Of a stretch of DNA of 64,000 bases, positions 53,681 to 61,241 are shown piece after piece. The stretch is from positions 955,096-1,019,095 of the forward strand of contig NZ_JBHULT010000006.1 of assembly GCF_042684505.1 (NCBI RefSeq). Direction: 5' to 3'. This DNA is from Salinimicrobium flavum. GTDB lineage: Bacteria > Bacteroidota > Bacteroidia > Flavobacteriales > Flavobacteriaceae. Below the pieces are notes generated by a model, which saw nothing but the letters and a program-made list of their open reading frames with translations, made no database searches and was not told the origin of the DNA. How positions within the stretch are numbered: the first letter of the stretch is position 1; every line of letters begins with the position of its first letter. A program made the position numbers and the translations under genes.

Positions 53681-54481
53681 CTACCATCCTCCGCCGGCAC
53701 CACCACCGCCAAAACCACCGCCGCCGAAGCCGCCACCAAAACCGCCTCCGCCGCCAAAGCCTCCACCTCCGCCAAGGCCTCCACCGCCTCCAAATCCTCC
53801 ACGGCCAAGGCTGCTAAGGATTAGGATGTCCAGCAGTCCGCCGCCTCTTCGGTGACCGCCTTTTCCGCCGCCACCTCGTTTGTTGCGTCCGCTTAAAACG
53901 ATCATGAAGAAAATGAAGATAAGCGCAAGGATGATGAATCTTGGGGTCGAGCCACCGCCGTTTCTTTGCTGCGGTGTGCCTTTGTAAGTTCCGGCCAGTA
54001 CCTGCATGATGGCATCTGTACCTGCATCCAGTCCGCGGTAAAAACTTCCTGCCCTGAATTCAGGCAAAATGACGTTGTCAACAATGTTTTTGGACATGGC
54101 GTCGGTAAGGTCTCCTTCCACGCCATAGCCTGTTGTTATCCAGATCTTTCTTTCCTCTTCTGCCAGCATGATCAGGATCCCGTTGTCTTTATCTTTCTGG
54201 CCAATTCCCCATTCATGCGCCCATTCGGTTGAATAAGTTCCAATATATTCCCCTTCCAGGGAGCCAATGGTCACCACGACGATCTGTGTAGAAGTGGTAT
54301 CGGCATAATTGATAAGCTTTTGTTCCAGGCTCTTTTCTTCTGAAGGGCTTAGCACTTCGGCTTCATCGTAAACACTGGTCTGCAGGGCAGGTCTCTTCGG
54401 AATCTCACGCTGTGCCTGTACTGCCAGAGTAGTACCTGTCAGCAGGATAAAAAACATGAAGATCCGGGGTAAGTATTTCAT
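53681..54481 (-). CDS. TPM-domain protein, YgcG type, with glycine-rich C-terminus
   Basis: A 266-residue exported protein: signal peptide ending VQAQ, then a TPM (LPXTG-like phosphatase-superfamily) domain of about 130 residues with LEQKLINYADTTSTQIVVVTIGSLEG and GVEGDLTDAMSKNIVDNVILPEF, one membrane helix (IILALIFIFFMIVLSG), and a C-terminal tail of about 70 residues that is almost all Gly with Phe and Ala. The TPM domain is linked to photosystem repair or phosphatase activity in other organisms. It abuts the 5' neighbour directly (no gap). It is the last gene of the operon starting with the M23 peptidase. Confidence 0.85.
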   Translation of the reverse strand: MKYLPRIFMFFILLTGTTLAVQAQREIPKRPALQTSVYDEAEVLSPSEEKSLEQKLINYADTTSTQIVVVTIGSLEGEYIGTYSTEWAHEWGIGQKDKDNGILIMLAEEERKIWITTGYGVEGDLTDAMSKNIVDNVILPEFRAGSFYRGLDAGTDAIMQVLAGTYKGTPQQRNGGGSTPRFIILALIFIFFMIVLSGRNKRGGGGKGGHRRGGGLLDILILSSLGRGGFGGGGGLGGGGGFGGGGGFGGGFGGGGFGGGGAGGGW

Positions 54482-54919
54482 TTATCTGGATATTTTATCC
54501 GAAAGCTGGTTTTCGTCATCTCCTTCGCTCCAGGGGAAATGCACCTGTAATTCGTGACCGGCACGGGTAATACCGTCAATAAGACCCTGCTTGAAGTTAC
54601 CTTTTTTGAATTGGGCAACAATAGCGTCTTTGGTGCTCTCCCAGAAATCGGGAGGAACCACATCGTTGATCCCCTTGTCGCCGTAGATCACAAAATTACG
54701 GTCATCAATAGCGACATAGATCAGTACACCGTTATCTTCCTTGGTATTGTCCATTTTGAGAAGATGGAACACTTCCATGGCACGTGCCCAGATGTCTCCT
54801 TTACTGCTCTTCTCAATATGCACCCTTATTTCCCCCGAAGTCTTACGTTCGGCCTGGCGAATCGCTTTTACGACTTCTTCCTCTTCTTGCTCCGTAAGGA
54901 ACTCCTCTATTTTCGCCAT
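54482..54919 (-). CDS. TPM-domain protein, short cytoplasmic form
   Basis: A 145-residue protein with a TPM domain only: EEVVKAIRQAERKTSGEIRVHIEKS and NGVLIYVAIDDRNFVIYGDKGIN are the conserved blocks (in part). It has no signal peptide, so it should be on the inside face, in contrast to its neighbour. Two TPM genes with different locations side by side suggest partner proteins. The start is 6 bp after the LemA stop and the stop touches the next gene's start codon. Confidence 0.85.
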   Translation of the reverse strand: MAKIEEFLTEQEEEEVVKAIRQAERKTSGEIRVHIEKSSKGDIWARAMEVFHLLKMDNTKEDNGVLIYVAIDDRNFVIYGDKGINDVVPPDFWESTKDAIVAQFKKGNFKQGLIDGITRAGHELQVHFPWSEGDDENQLSDKISR

Positions 54920-54925
54920 GGGTAA

Positions 54926-55525
54926 TTAATTAAAGTCAAATTCTACGTCGGGAGCAGTTTCTGCGCCGGGATCTGATGCGTATGGAGGCATTCTGTCAAA
55001 GCCATACATACCCACGATCACGTTATTAGGAAACCTCCTTATGAACCTGTTGTACTCTGTCACAGATTCATTATAGCGGTTCCTGGCCACATTGATCCTG
55101 TTCTCGGTACCTTCCAGTTGTGATTGCAATTGCTGGAAATTCTGGGTAGCCTTGAGTTCGGGGTAACGTTCTACGGTCACCAATAGCCTTGAAAGGGCAG
55201 AGGAAACTTCTCCCTGCGCCCGCCTGAATTGTTCGATCTGGGCTTCAGAAAGATTCTCTGCATCTACATTAACAGAGGTAGCTTTGGCTCGCGCTTCGAT
55301 CACATCTGTAAGGGTTCCCCTTTCAAAATCGGCTGCACCTCGCACTGTACTAACCAGGTTGTCGATGAGATCATTTCGTCGCTGGTAGGAGCTTTCCACA
55401 TCTGCCCATGACCTGCGGGCCTCTTCCTGTTTGTCTACGGCAGAGTTATATTTCCCCACAAAGAGAAAATAAATTCCAAGAACAATTGCACCAATTATCA
55501 ATACGGGGACTAGCCACTTTTTCAT
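54926..55525 (-). CDS. LemA family protein
   Basis: A 199-residue membrane-anchored protein. One N-terminal helix (residues 4-22) is followed by long helices with the family motif YNSAVDKQEEARRSWADVESSYQRRNDLI and later NQQLQSQLEGTENRINVARNRYNE (key words shown in part). LemA proteins form elongated helical bundles facing the outside of the membrane; their function is not known. It is embedded in the operon M23, MerR, LemA, TPM, TPM and its start overlaps the MerR stop by one base. Confidence 0.92.
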   Translation of the reverse strand: MKKWLVPVLIIGAIVLGIYFLFVGKYNSAVDKQEEARRSWADVESSYQRRNDLIDNLVSTVRGAADFERGTLTDVIEARAKATSVNVDAENLSEAQIEQFRRAQGEVSSALSRLLVTVERYPELKATQNFQQLQSQLEGTENRINVARNRYNESVTEYNRFIRRFPNNVIVGMYGFDRMPPYASDPGAETAPDVEFDFN

Positions 55526-55857
55526 TATAGTTGATTTTTTAGGTTGATTAGCGTTGATTTGATATTCTCCAGTTTCCGGATTATTTCAAAGTTAGATAAT
55601 GTTTTCCGGCTTTTCTCCTCCTTTAGGTGGATTTTCGCACCTTCAAGGGTAAATCCTCTCTCTTTTACAAGATGGTAAATAAGTTCGAGGTTCTTGATAT
55701 CCTCCCGGGTGAATTTCCGGTTTCCTTTGGCGTTCTTTTTGGGTTTGATCACATCAAACTCCTTTTCCCAAAATCTGATGAGCGAGGTATTCACCCCAAA
55801 AGCATCAGCTACTTCTCCAATTCCGTAATACAGTTTTTCGGGCAGCTCTACGTGCAT
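55525..55857 (-). CDS. MerR-family transcriptional regulator
   Basis: A 110-residue protein with a winged helix-turn-helix near the N-terminus, KLYYGIGEVADAFGVNTSLIRFWEKEF, followed by the wing around NRKFTREDIKNLELIYHLV and a coiled-coil tail KIHLKEEKSRKTL. It lacks the cysteines of metal-sensing MerR proteins and has no ligand domain. It overlaps both neighbours by one base, so it is coupled to the peptidase and LemA; it may control its own operon. Confidence 0.9.
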   Translation of the reverse strand: MHVELPEKLYYGIGEVADAFGVNTSLIRFWEKEFDVIKPKKNAKGNRKFTREDIKNLELIYHLVKERGFTLEGAKIHLKEEKSRKTLSNFEIIRKLENIKSTLINLKNQL

Positions 55858-56834
55858 TAGTCTAGAGATTGATTTTCTTGTTGGGACTGTTGCAGGATCT
55901 CGTCATATTCCGCAGGGGAAAGATTGCCGTAATAGAAGTTGATGGGGTTGATCCTTTCATCGTCCTTGAAGATCTCGTAGTGCAGATGAGGTGCCTGGGA
56001 GCGTCCAGTGCTTCCCACAAACCCGATAAGGTCCCCACGTTTCACTTTTTGACCCGCTTTTACATTGTATTTGTACAGGTGGGCATAAAGGCTCACATAG
56101 CCGTAACCGTGATTTATCCTTATGTGCCGCCCGTAGCCGCTGGAACGGTTATCTGCGCGGTCTACCGTTCCGTCACCGGGAGCATAAATAGGGGTGCCCC
56201 GTGGAGCAGTGAAATCCATCCCGTAATGAAATTTGCGCACTTTGGTAAAAGGATCTGTCCTCCACCCGTAGCCCGAAGCCATACGTTTAAGGTTCTCGTT
56301 CTTTACCGGCATAATAGCGGGAATAGACGCCAAAAATTGCTCCTTGTCCTCAGCCAGATGTACGATCTCGTCAAGAGAGCGGGACTGCACCACCACCCTT
56401 TTGGTGAGCATGTCTATCTTTTTATGACTTTCGATAATTAGTTTGGAGTTATCATAGCCTTCCAGGTTTCGGTACCTGTTCACACCCCCGAATCCTGCAA
56501 GACGCTGCTCTTCAGGGATGGGATTGGCTTCGAAATAAAGTCGGTAAATGTTATTATCCCGGTCTTCAACATTCGCAAGGACCTCCTGTACCTGGTCCAT
56601 TTTGCGGTTCAACATCCCATACTGCAACTTCATGTTCTCCAGTTCCCTCTTTAAGGCTTTTTCCTTGGGGGTCTCCAGCTGCGGAATGTTGAGGTAAATG
56701 ACCAGCAGAATAAAGCCCGCCAGAAATGCACTGACGGTACTGAGTATAATGAATCCCAGCTTCCGGCCCTTTTTTCGCTCTATCTTTTTATAGGAAAGCG
56801 TCTCACTATCGTAATAATATTTAACCTTCGACAT
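55857..56834 (-). CDS. M23-family peptidoglycan peptidase with coiled coil
   Basis: A 325-residue membrane-bound endopeptidase. One membrane helix (about residues 28-48) is followed by a coiled coil (57-95), a linker, and a C-terminal LytM/M23 domain. The zinc ligands are visible as HYGMDF and HLHYEIF, plus a middle His in VSLYAHLYK. It should cut peptide cross-links in the cell wall. It is the first gene of the leftward operon with MerR, LemA and two TPM proteins and is divergent from alaS. Confidence 0.93.
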   Translation of the reverse strand: MSKVKYYYDSETLSYKKIERKKGRKLGFIILSTVSAFLAGFILLVIYLNIPQLETPKEKALKRELENMKLQYGMLNRKMDQVQEVLANVEDRDNNIYRLYFEANPIPEEQRLAGFGGVNRYRNLEGYDNSKLIIESHKKIDMLTKRVVVQSRSLDEIVHLAEDKEQFLASIPAIMPVKNENLKRMASGYGWRTDPFTKVRKFHYGMDFTAPRGTPIYAPGDGTVDRADNRSSGYGRHIRINHGYGYVSLYAHLYKYNVKAGQKVKRGDLIGFVGSTGRSQAPHLHYEIFKDDERINPINFYYGNLSPAEYDEILQQSQQENQSLD

Positions 56835-56848
56835 AAGTTAAATTATGC

Positions 56849-56856
56849 TATTTTTG
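56849..56856 (+). promoter_or_regulatory. -10 type box ahead of alaS
   Basis: TATTTTTG fits TAnnTTTG, but no distal element is found at the right spacing. It would give alaS a leader of about 100 bases. Confidence 0.35.
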
Positions 56857-56868
56857 CGTTACTATGCT

Positions 56869-56887
56869 GTTGCAAGAACAGTGCAAC
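56869..56887. promoter_or_regulatory. Inverted repeat in the alaS leader
   Basis: GTTGCA and TGCAAC (56869-56874 and 56882-56887) face each other across 7 bases between alaS and the divergent peptidase operon. It could be an operator or a small RNA hairpin, or chance. Confidence 0.2.
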
Positions 56888-56967
56888 TTAAGCTAGAGGA
56901 ACGAACAAATATAAAAATTGTTTTCTCCCCCGCATAATTTAATAAATACTGAAAATTTTATTCCTAC

Positions 56968-59580
56968 ATGAGATCCCAGGACATTCGTACTAAATTCCTA
57001 GAATTCTTTCAATCCAAGTCCCATACTATTGTGCCCTCAGCTCCCATGGTCATCAAGGATGACCCCACGCTGATGTTCACCAATGCAGGGATGAACCAGT
57101 TCAAAGAATACTTTTTGGGCACCGGCACCCCGGCCAGTCCCCGGGTGACCGATACGCAAAAATGTCTCAGGGTGAGTGGAAAACATAATGACCTGGAGGA
57201 GGTAGGGAAAGACACTTACCACCACACCATGTTTGAGATGCTTGGAAACTGGAGTTTTGGCGATTATTTTAAAAAAGAAGCCATTCAGTGGGCATGGGAA
57301 CTATTAACCGAAGTTTACGGGATTGATAAAGAGATACTTTACGTTTCTGTATTTGAAGGCAGTGAAGAGGAAGAGATCCCGGTGGATGGCGAAGCACTGG
57401 CCCTTTGGAAGCAGATCGTACCCGAGGACCGTATCATTTTCGGAAATAAAAATGATAACTTCTGGGAAATGGGTGACCAGGGGCCTTGCGGACCTTCTTC
57501 AGAAATTCATGTTGATCTAAGGTCAGAAGAAGAAAAAGCACGAATTCCCGGAAGGGACCTGGTCAATAAAGATCATCCTTTAGTGGTTGAAATTTGGAAC
57601 CTGGTCTTTATACAGTTCAACCGGAAAGCAGACGGTTCGCTGGAAAAACTTCCGCAGCAACACGTAGATACAGGAATGGGCTTTGAACGCCTGAGTATGG
57701 TGCTGCAGGGGGTGAAATCAAATTACGATACAGATGTCTTCACGCCCTTGATCACCGAGATCCAGAAGATCACCAACTCGACCTACGGAAAAAACGAAGA
57801 AACAGATATCGCCATTCGCGTGATCGCAGATCACGTACGTGCAGTGGCTTTTGCAATTGCTGACGGCCAGTTGCCCGGAAGCACCGGTGCAGGTTACGTG
57901 ATACGTCGAATTTTGAGAAGGGCTATCCGCTACGGGTTTACCTTCCTTGATCAGAAAGAAGCTTTTGTATACAAATTGGTGGATACCCTGAGCAAACAAA
58001 TGGGAGAAGCTTTCCCGGAGCTCCGTTCACAAAAGGAGCTTTGTAAGAATGTAATACGAGAGGAGGAAAACTCCTTTTTACGTACCCTTGATCAGGGACT
58101 GGTTCTTCTGGACCAGATCATGAAGGAGTCCCAAGACAGAAATGTTTCAGGAAAAAAAGCTTTTGAGCTGTACGATACCTATGGCTTTCCCATTGACCTC
58201 ACCGCATTGATCCTGGGCGAAAAGGGATATACGCTGGACCAAAAAGGATTTGAAGAAGAACTTCAAAAGCAAAAGGACCGTTCCCGTAACGCGTCCAAAG
58301 TCACTTCGGGGGACTGGGAGATACTTTCAGATGAAGAATCTGCAGGGTTTGTGGGTTACGACAGTCTCGAAGCTGAGGTGAAGATCATACGTTACAGAAA
58401 GGTAGAATCTAAAAAGGAGGGACAACTTTACCAGCTGGTGTTCAATAAAACCCCTTTTTATCCGGAAGGCGGTGGCCAGGTAGGGGATAGAGGTATTCTC
58501 GAAGACAGGGATGGGGAAGTGGTTTATATTACCGATACCCGGAAGGAAAACAACCTTATCATCCATTTGGCCAAAGAGCTGCCGAAAGATCCTGCCGCGA
58601 CTTTTAAGGCTGTTGTAAACCCTGTCCGCAGGGCTCGTACAGCCGCCAATCACTCTGCTACACATTTGCTGCACCAGGCATTGAGAAAGGTTTTGGGGCC
58701 GCACGTAGAGCAAAAAGGATCTATGGTGCACAGTGATTATTTGAGGTTCGATTTTTCTCATTTTAGTAAAGTAACTCCTGAGGAACTTAGGGAGATCGAA
58801 AAATTCGTGAATTCCAGGATCTCTGAAAAACTGCCTTTGGAAGATAACCGCGAAATGTCCTACCGGGAAGCGTTAGAGGCCGGTGCAATCGCTCTTTTTG
58901 GTGAGAAATACGGGGATAAGGTTCGTGCCGTTAAATTCGGGGAATCCATGGAATTGTGTGGAGGTACTCACGTAGGCAATACTTCAGACATCTGGCATTT
59001 CAAGATCATTTCTGAAGCTGCCGTGGCATCAGGAATACGGCGTATTGAGGCAATCACAAATGAAGCCGCGAAAGAATATTTTTCTGAACAAACCGAAACC
59101 TTCAGCGAAATAAGATCTGTCCTTAAAAATGCCAAAGATCCGGTGAAAGCTGTGATAAGTCTGCAGGAAGAGAATGCTGAACTAAGAAAACAGGTGGAAC
59201 AACTTTTAAAAGATAAAGCAAAGAACCTGAAAGGGGACCTAAAGAACGAAATAAGGCAAATTGAAGGAGTGAATTTCCTGGCCAAAAAGGTTGACCTGGA
59301 TTCTGGCGGGATCAAAGATCTGTCTTTCCAGCTTGCTGAAGAATTTGACAAGCTCTTCCTTTTGTTTGCAAGCGACCAGAACGGAAAAGCCTTATTGTCC
59401 TGCTATATTTCAAAGGACCTGGTAAAGGAGAAGGATCTGCATGCCGGTAAAGTCGTGAAAGAACTGGGGAAATACATCCAGGGTGGCGGTGGCGGACAGC
59501 CGTTCTACGCTACTGCGGGAGGTAAGAATACGGCAGGTATTAATGAAGCGCTGCAAAAAGCTGAAGACTTCGTCAAATAA
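56968..59580 (+). CDS. alaS: Alanine--tRNA ligase
   Basis: It charges tRNA-Ala. The catalytic domain has motif 2 with HHTMFEMLGNWSFGDYFKK and motif 3 QLPGSTGAGYVIRRILRRAIRYG (in part). The editing domain carries the zinc-like site NHSATHLLH and CGGTHVGNT, and the C-terminal C-Ala domain ends with GGGGGQPFYATAGG. The whole chain is 870 residues, normal for the family. Starting at ATG 56968 gives MRSQDIRTKFLEFF, the standard opening. Confidence 0.97.
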   Translation: MRSQDIRTKFLEFFQSKSHTIVPSAPMVIKDDPTLMFTNAGMNQFKEYFLGTGTPASPRVTDTQKCLRVSGKHNDLEEVGKDTYHHTMFEMLGNWSFGDYFKKEAIQWAWELLTEVYGIDKEILYVSVFEGSEEEEIPVDGEALALWKQIVPEDRIIFGNKNDNFWEMGDQGPCGPSSEIHVDLRSEEEKARIPGRDLVNKDHPLVVEIWNLVFIQFNRKADGSLEKLPQQHVDTGMGFERLSMVLQGVKSNYDTDVFTPLITEIQKITNSTYGKNEETDIAIRVIADHVRAVAFAIADGQLPGSTGAGYVIRRILRRAIRYGFTFLDQKEAFVYKLVDTLSKQMGEAFPELRSQKELCKNVIREEENSFLRTLDQGLVLLDQIMKESQDRNVSGKKAFELYDTYGFPIDLTALILGEKGYTLDQKGFEEELQKQKDRSRNASKVTSGDWEILSDEESAGFVGYDSLEAEVKIIRYRKVESKKEGQLYQLVFNKTPFYPEGGGQVGDRGILEDRDGEVVYITDTRKENNLIIHLAKELPKDPAATFKAVVNPVRRARTAANHSATHLLHQALRKVLGPHVEQKGSMVHSDYLRFDFSHFSKVTPEELREIEKFVNSRISEKLPLEDNREMSYREALEAGAIALFGEKYGDKVRAVKFGESMELCGGTHVGNTSDIWHFKIISEAAVASGIRRIEAITNEAAKEYFSEQTETFSEIRSVLKNAKDPVKAVISLQEENAELRKQVEQLLKDKAKNLKGDLKNEIRQIEGVNFLAKKVDLDSGGIKDLSFQLAEEFDKLFLLFASDQNGKALLSCYISKDLVKEKDLHAGKVVKELGKYIQGGGGGQPFYATAGGKNTAGINEALQKAEDFVK

Positions 59581-59585
59581 ATGAC

Positions 59586-59613
59586 ACCAGACCTGAAACC
59601 TTGCAGGTCTGGT
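59586..59613. repeat. Palindromic element after alaS
   Basis: ACCAGACCTG (59586-59595) and CAGGTCTGGT (59604-59613) form a perfect 10-bp stem with the loop AAACCTTG. The core AACCTTGCAGGT is itself part-palindromic. There is no T run behind it, so it is more likely a dispersed palindromic repeat than a normal terminator. Confidence 0.55.
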
Positions 59614-59627
59614 CTAAAATTCAACTA

Positions 59628-60566
59628 ATGGAATTCCGCACTCAGGTTCCAATTCATCCGCAGGAACCAAAGATAGGTTACTCCTCAAAAGTGCTGCTTT
59701 TGGGCTCTTGTTTTGTTGAAAACATGGGAAATAAGCTGGAATATTTTAAATTTCAGCAACTGCTGAATCCTTTCGGGATCCTCTTCCATCCCGCGGCCAT
59801 ACATAATTTTTTAAACAGTGTGGTTCAGAAGAAAAAGTACACAGAGGAAGATATTTTCTTTCATAATGATGCATGGCATTCCTACCGGGCTCATTCAGAC
59901 CTTAGCAGTTTAGAAAAAGAAGTAATTTTGGACCGGCTTAATTCGGCTGCAGAAGAGACCCGTACCTATCTCAAAACGGCATCCCATGTGATCATTACTC
60001 CCGGCACCGCCTGGGGATATAGATTAAAGAAAACAGGAGAAACGGTCGCGAACTGTCATAAGGTTCCGCAGAAAAATTTCAGCAAAGAATTGATCGATGT
60101 TGAAACCAATCTTTTTGAATGTGTAAGACTCGTTAGGGAACTTAATCCTGAGGTCACTGTAATCTTTACAGTTTCTCCGGTTCGTCACCTTAAAGACGGG
60201 TTCATTGAGAATCAATTGAGCAAGTCCCGGCTTATCACTGCTGTGCACCAGGTAATTTCTGAAGAAAAGAATACCGCTTATTTTCCGGCGTACGAGATCA
60301 TGATGGATGAACTGCGGGACTACCGGTTTTATGCCGAAGATATGCTGCACCCTAACGCGATAGCCATAGATTATATATGGGAAAAGTTCACTGAAACCTG
60401 GATCCCTTCCGAAGCATTACCGGTGATGAAAAAGGTAGAAACCATCCAAAAAGGTCTTTCTCACAGGCCTTTTAATGAGGATTCTGAAGCGCATAAAAAA
60501 TTCAGGAAGGATCTTCAAAAAAAGATAAGTGATCTGCAGAATAATTATCCCGAAATCAGGTTTTAA
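59628..60566 (+). CDS. GSCFA-domain protein
   Basis: A 312-residue protein with the family-naming motif GSCF in VLLLGSCFVENMGNKL near residue 25 and the C-terminal block DMLHPNAIAIDYIWEKF, which has the Asp-x-x-His arrangement of SGNH/GDSL-type hydrolases. The Ser of GSCF may be the nucleophile. It lacks a signal peptide, so the reaction is cytoplasmic; substrates are unknown. ATG 59628 is preferred, since an earlier ATG lies within the palindromic element region. Confidence 0.83.
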   Translation: MEFRTQVPIHPQEPKIGYSSKVLLLGSCFVENMGNKLEYFKFQQLLNPFGILFHPAAIHNFLNSVVQKKKYTEEDIFFHNDAWHSYRAHSDLSSLEKEVILDRLNSAAEETRTYLKTASHVIITPGTAWGYRLKKTGETVANCHKVPQKNFSKELIDVETNLFECVRLVRELNPEVTVIFTVSPVRHLKDGFIENQLSKSRLITAVHQVISEEKNTAYFPAYEIMMDELRDYRFYAEDMLHPNAIAIDYIWEKFTETWIPSEALPVMKKVETIQKGLSHRPFNEDSEAHKKFRKDLQKKISDLQNNYPEIRF

Positions 60567-60623
60567 AGTAATCTTTCACATTTTCTTCAAATAAAGGCTG
60601 CAGGGAATTTGTAACTTTCCCTC

Positions 60624-61238
60624 ATGAGAAAATTTCTATATGGTGCTCTGGTAGTACTTCTTTTGGTCTTTGCCGTGCGTTATTGCGAGAACAGGAACAG
60701 CGAAAGAGACCGGCTGGAGGAGAGTTCGGCCCTCATACAGGAGCAGCTGAAAAATGTCGGGAAGCTGGTGGTTACTGAAGGGACTTTTTCGCAGGTGTAT
60801 ACCTTTAATGACTCTAAAAAGTTCTACCTGGACATATTTTCTGCCAGGAAAAAAGCCCTGATCGTGGTGAATGCCAAAGCGACCGTCGCCTATGACCTAA
60901 GTAAACTGCAGGTGGAGGTAGATGAGGAAAACAAGATCGTGACCATCACCCATATTCCCGAGGAGGAGATCAATATCTATCCAGATATCAAGTATTACGA
61001 TATAACCCAGGATTACCTGAACCAGTTTGACGAAAAAGATTACAACAGGATCAAGAACAGGATCAACAGTTCAATAATGGAAAAAGTTGAAAATTCAACT
61101 CTTAAATCCAATGCGAAGAACCGGCTCGTGAGCGAACTTCAGAAGATTTACATCCTAACCAGTTCCCTGGGCTGGACCTTAAGATACAATGATGAAGAAT
61201 TCACCACTTCCGAAGATATGACCCGGCTTAAGCTTTAA
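60624..61238 (+). CDS. DUF4230 family protein
   Basis: A 204-residue protein with one N-terminal membrane anchor (LYGALVVLLLVFAVRYC) and a soluble extracytoplasmic domain. The conserved DUF4230 region runs through FSARKKALIVVNAKATVAYDLSKLQVEVDEENK and IYPDIKYYDITQDYLNQF (in part). The function of the family is not known. It lies between the GSCFA gene and the convergent hydroxylase gene with only 3 bp separating the stop codons. Confidence 0.83.
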   Translation: MRKFLYGALVVLLLVFAVRYCENRNSERDRLEESSALIQEQLKNVGKLVVTEGTFSQVYTFNDSKKFYLDIFSARKKALIVVNAKATVAYDLSKLQVEVDEENKIVTITHIPEEEINIYPDIKYYDITQDYLNQFDEKDYNRIKNRINSSIMEKVENSTLKSNAKNRLVSELQKIYILTSSLGWTLRYNDEEFTTSEDMTRLKL

Positions 61239-61241
61239 CTT

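Noticed and set aside
53690..53830. Tandem repeats rich in GCC/CCG that look like a repeat array
   Set aside because: They encode the glycine-rich C-terminus of the exported TPM protein; codon phase and lack of spacers rule out CRISPR.
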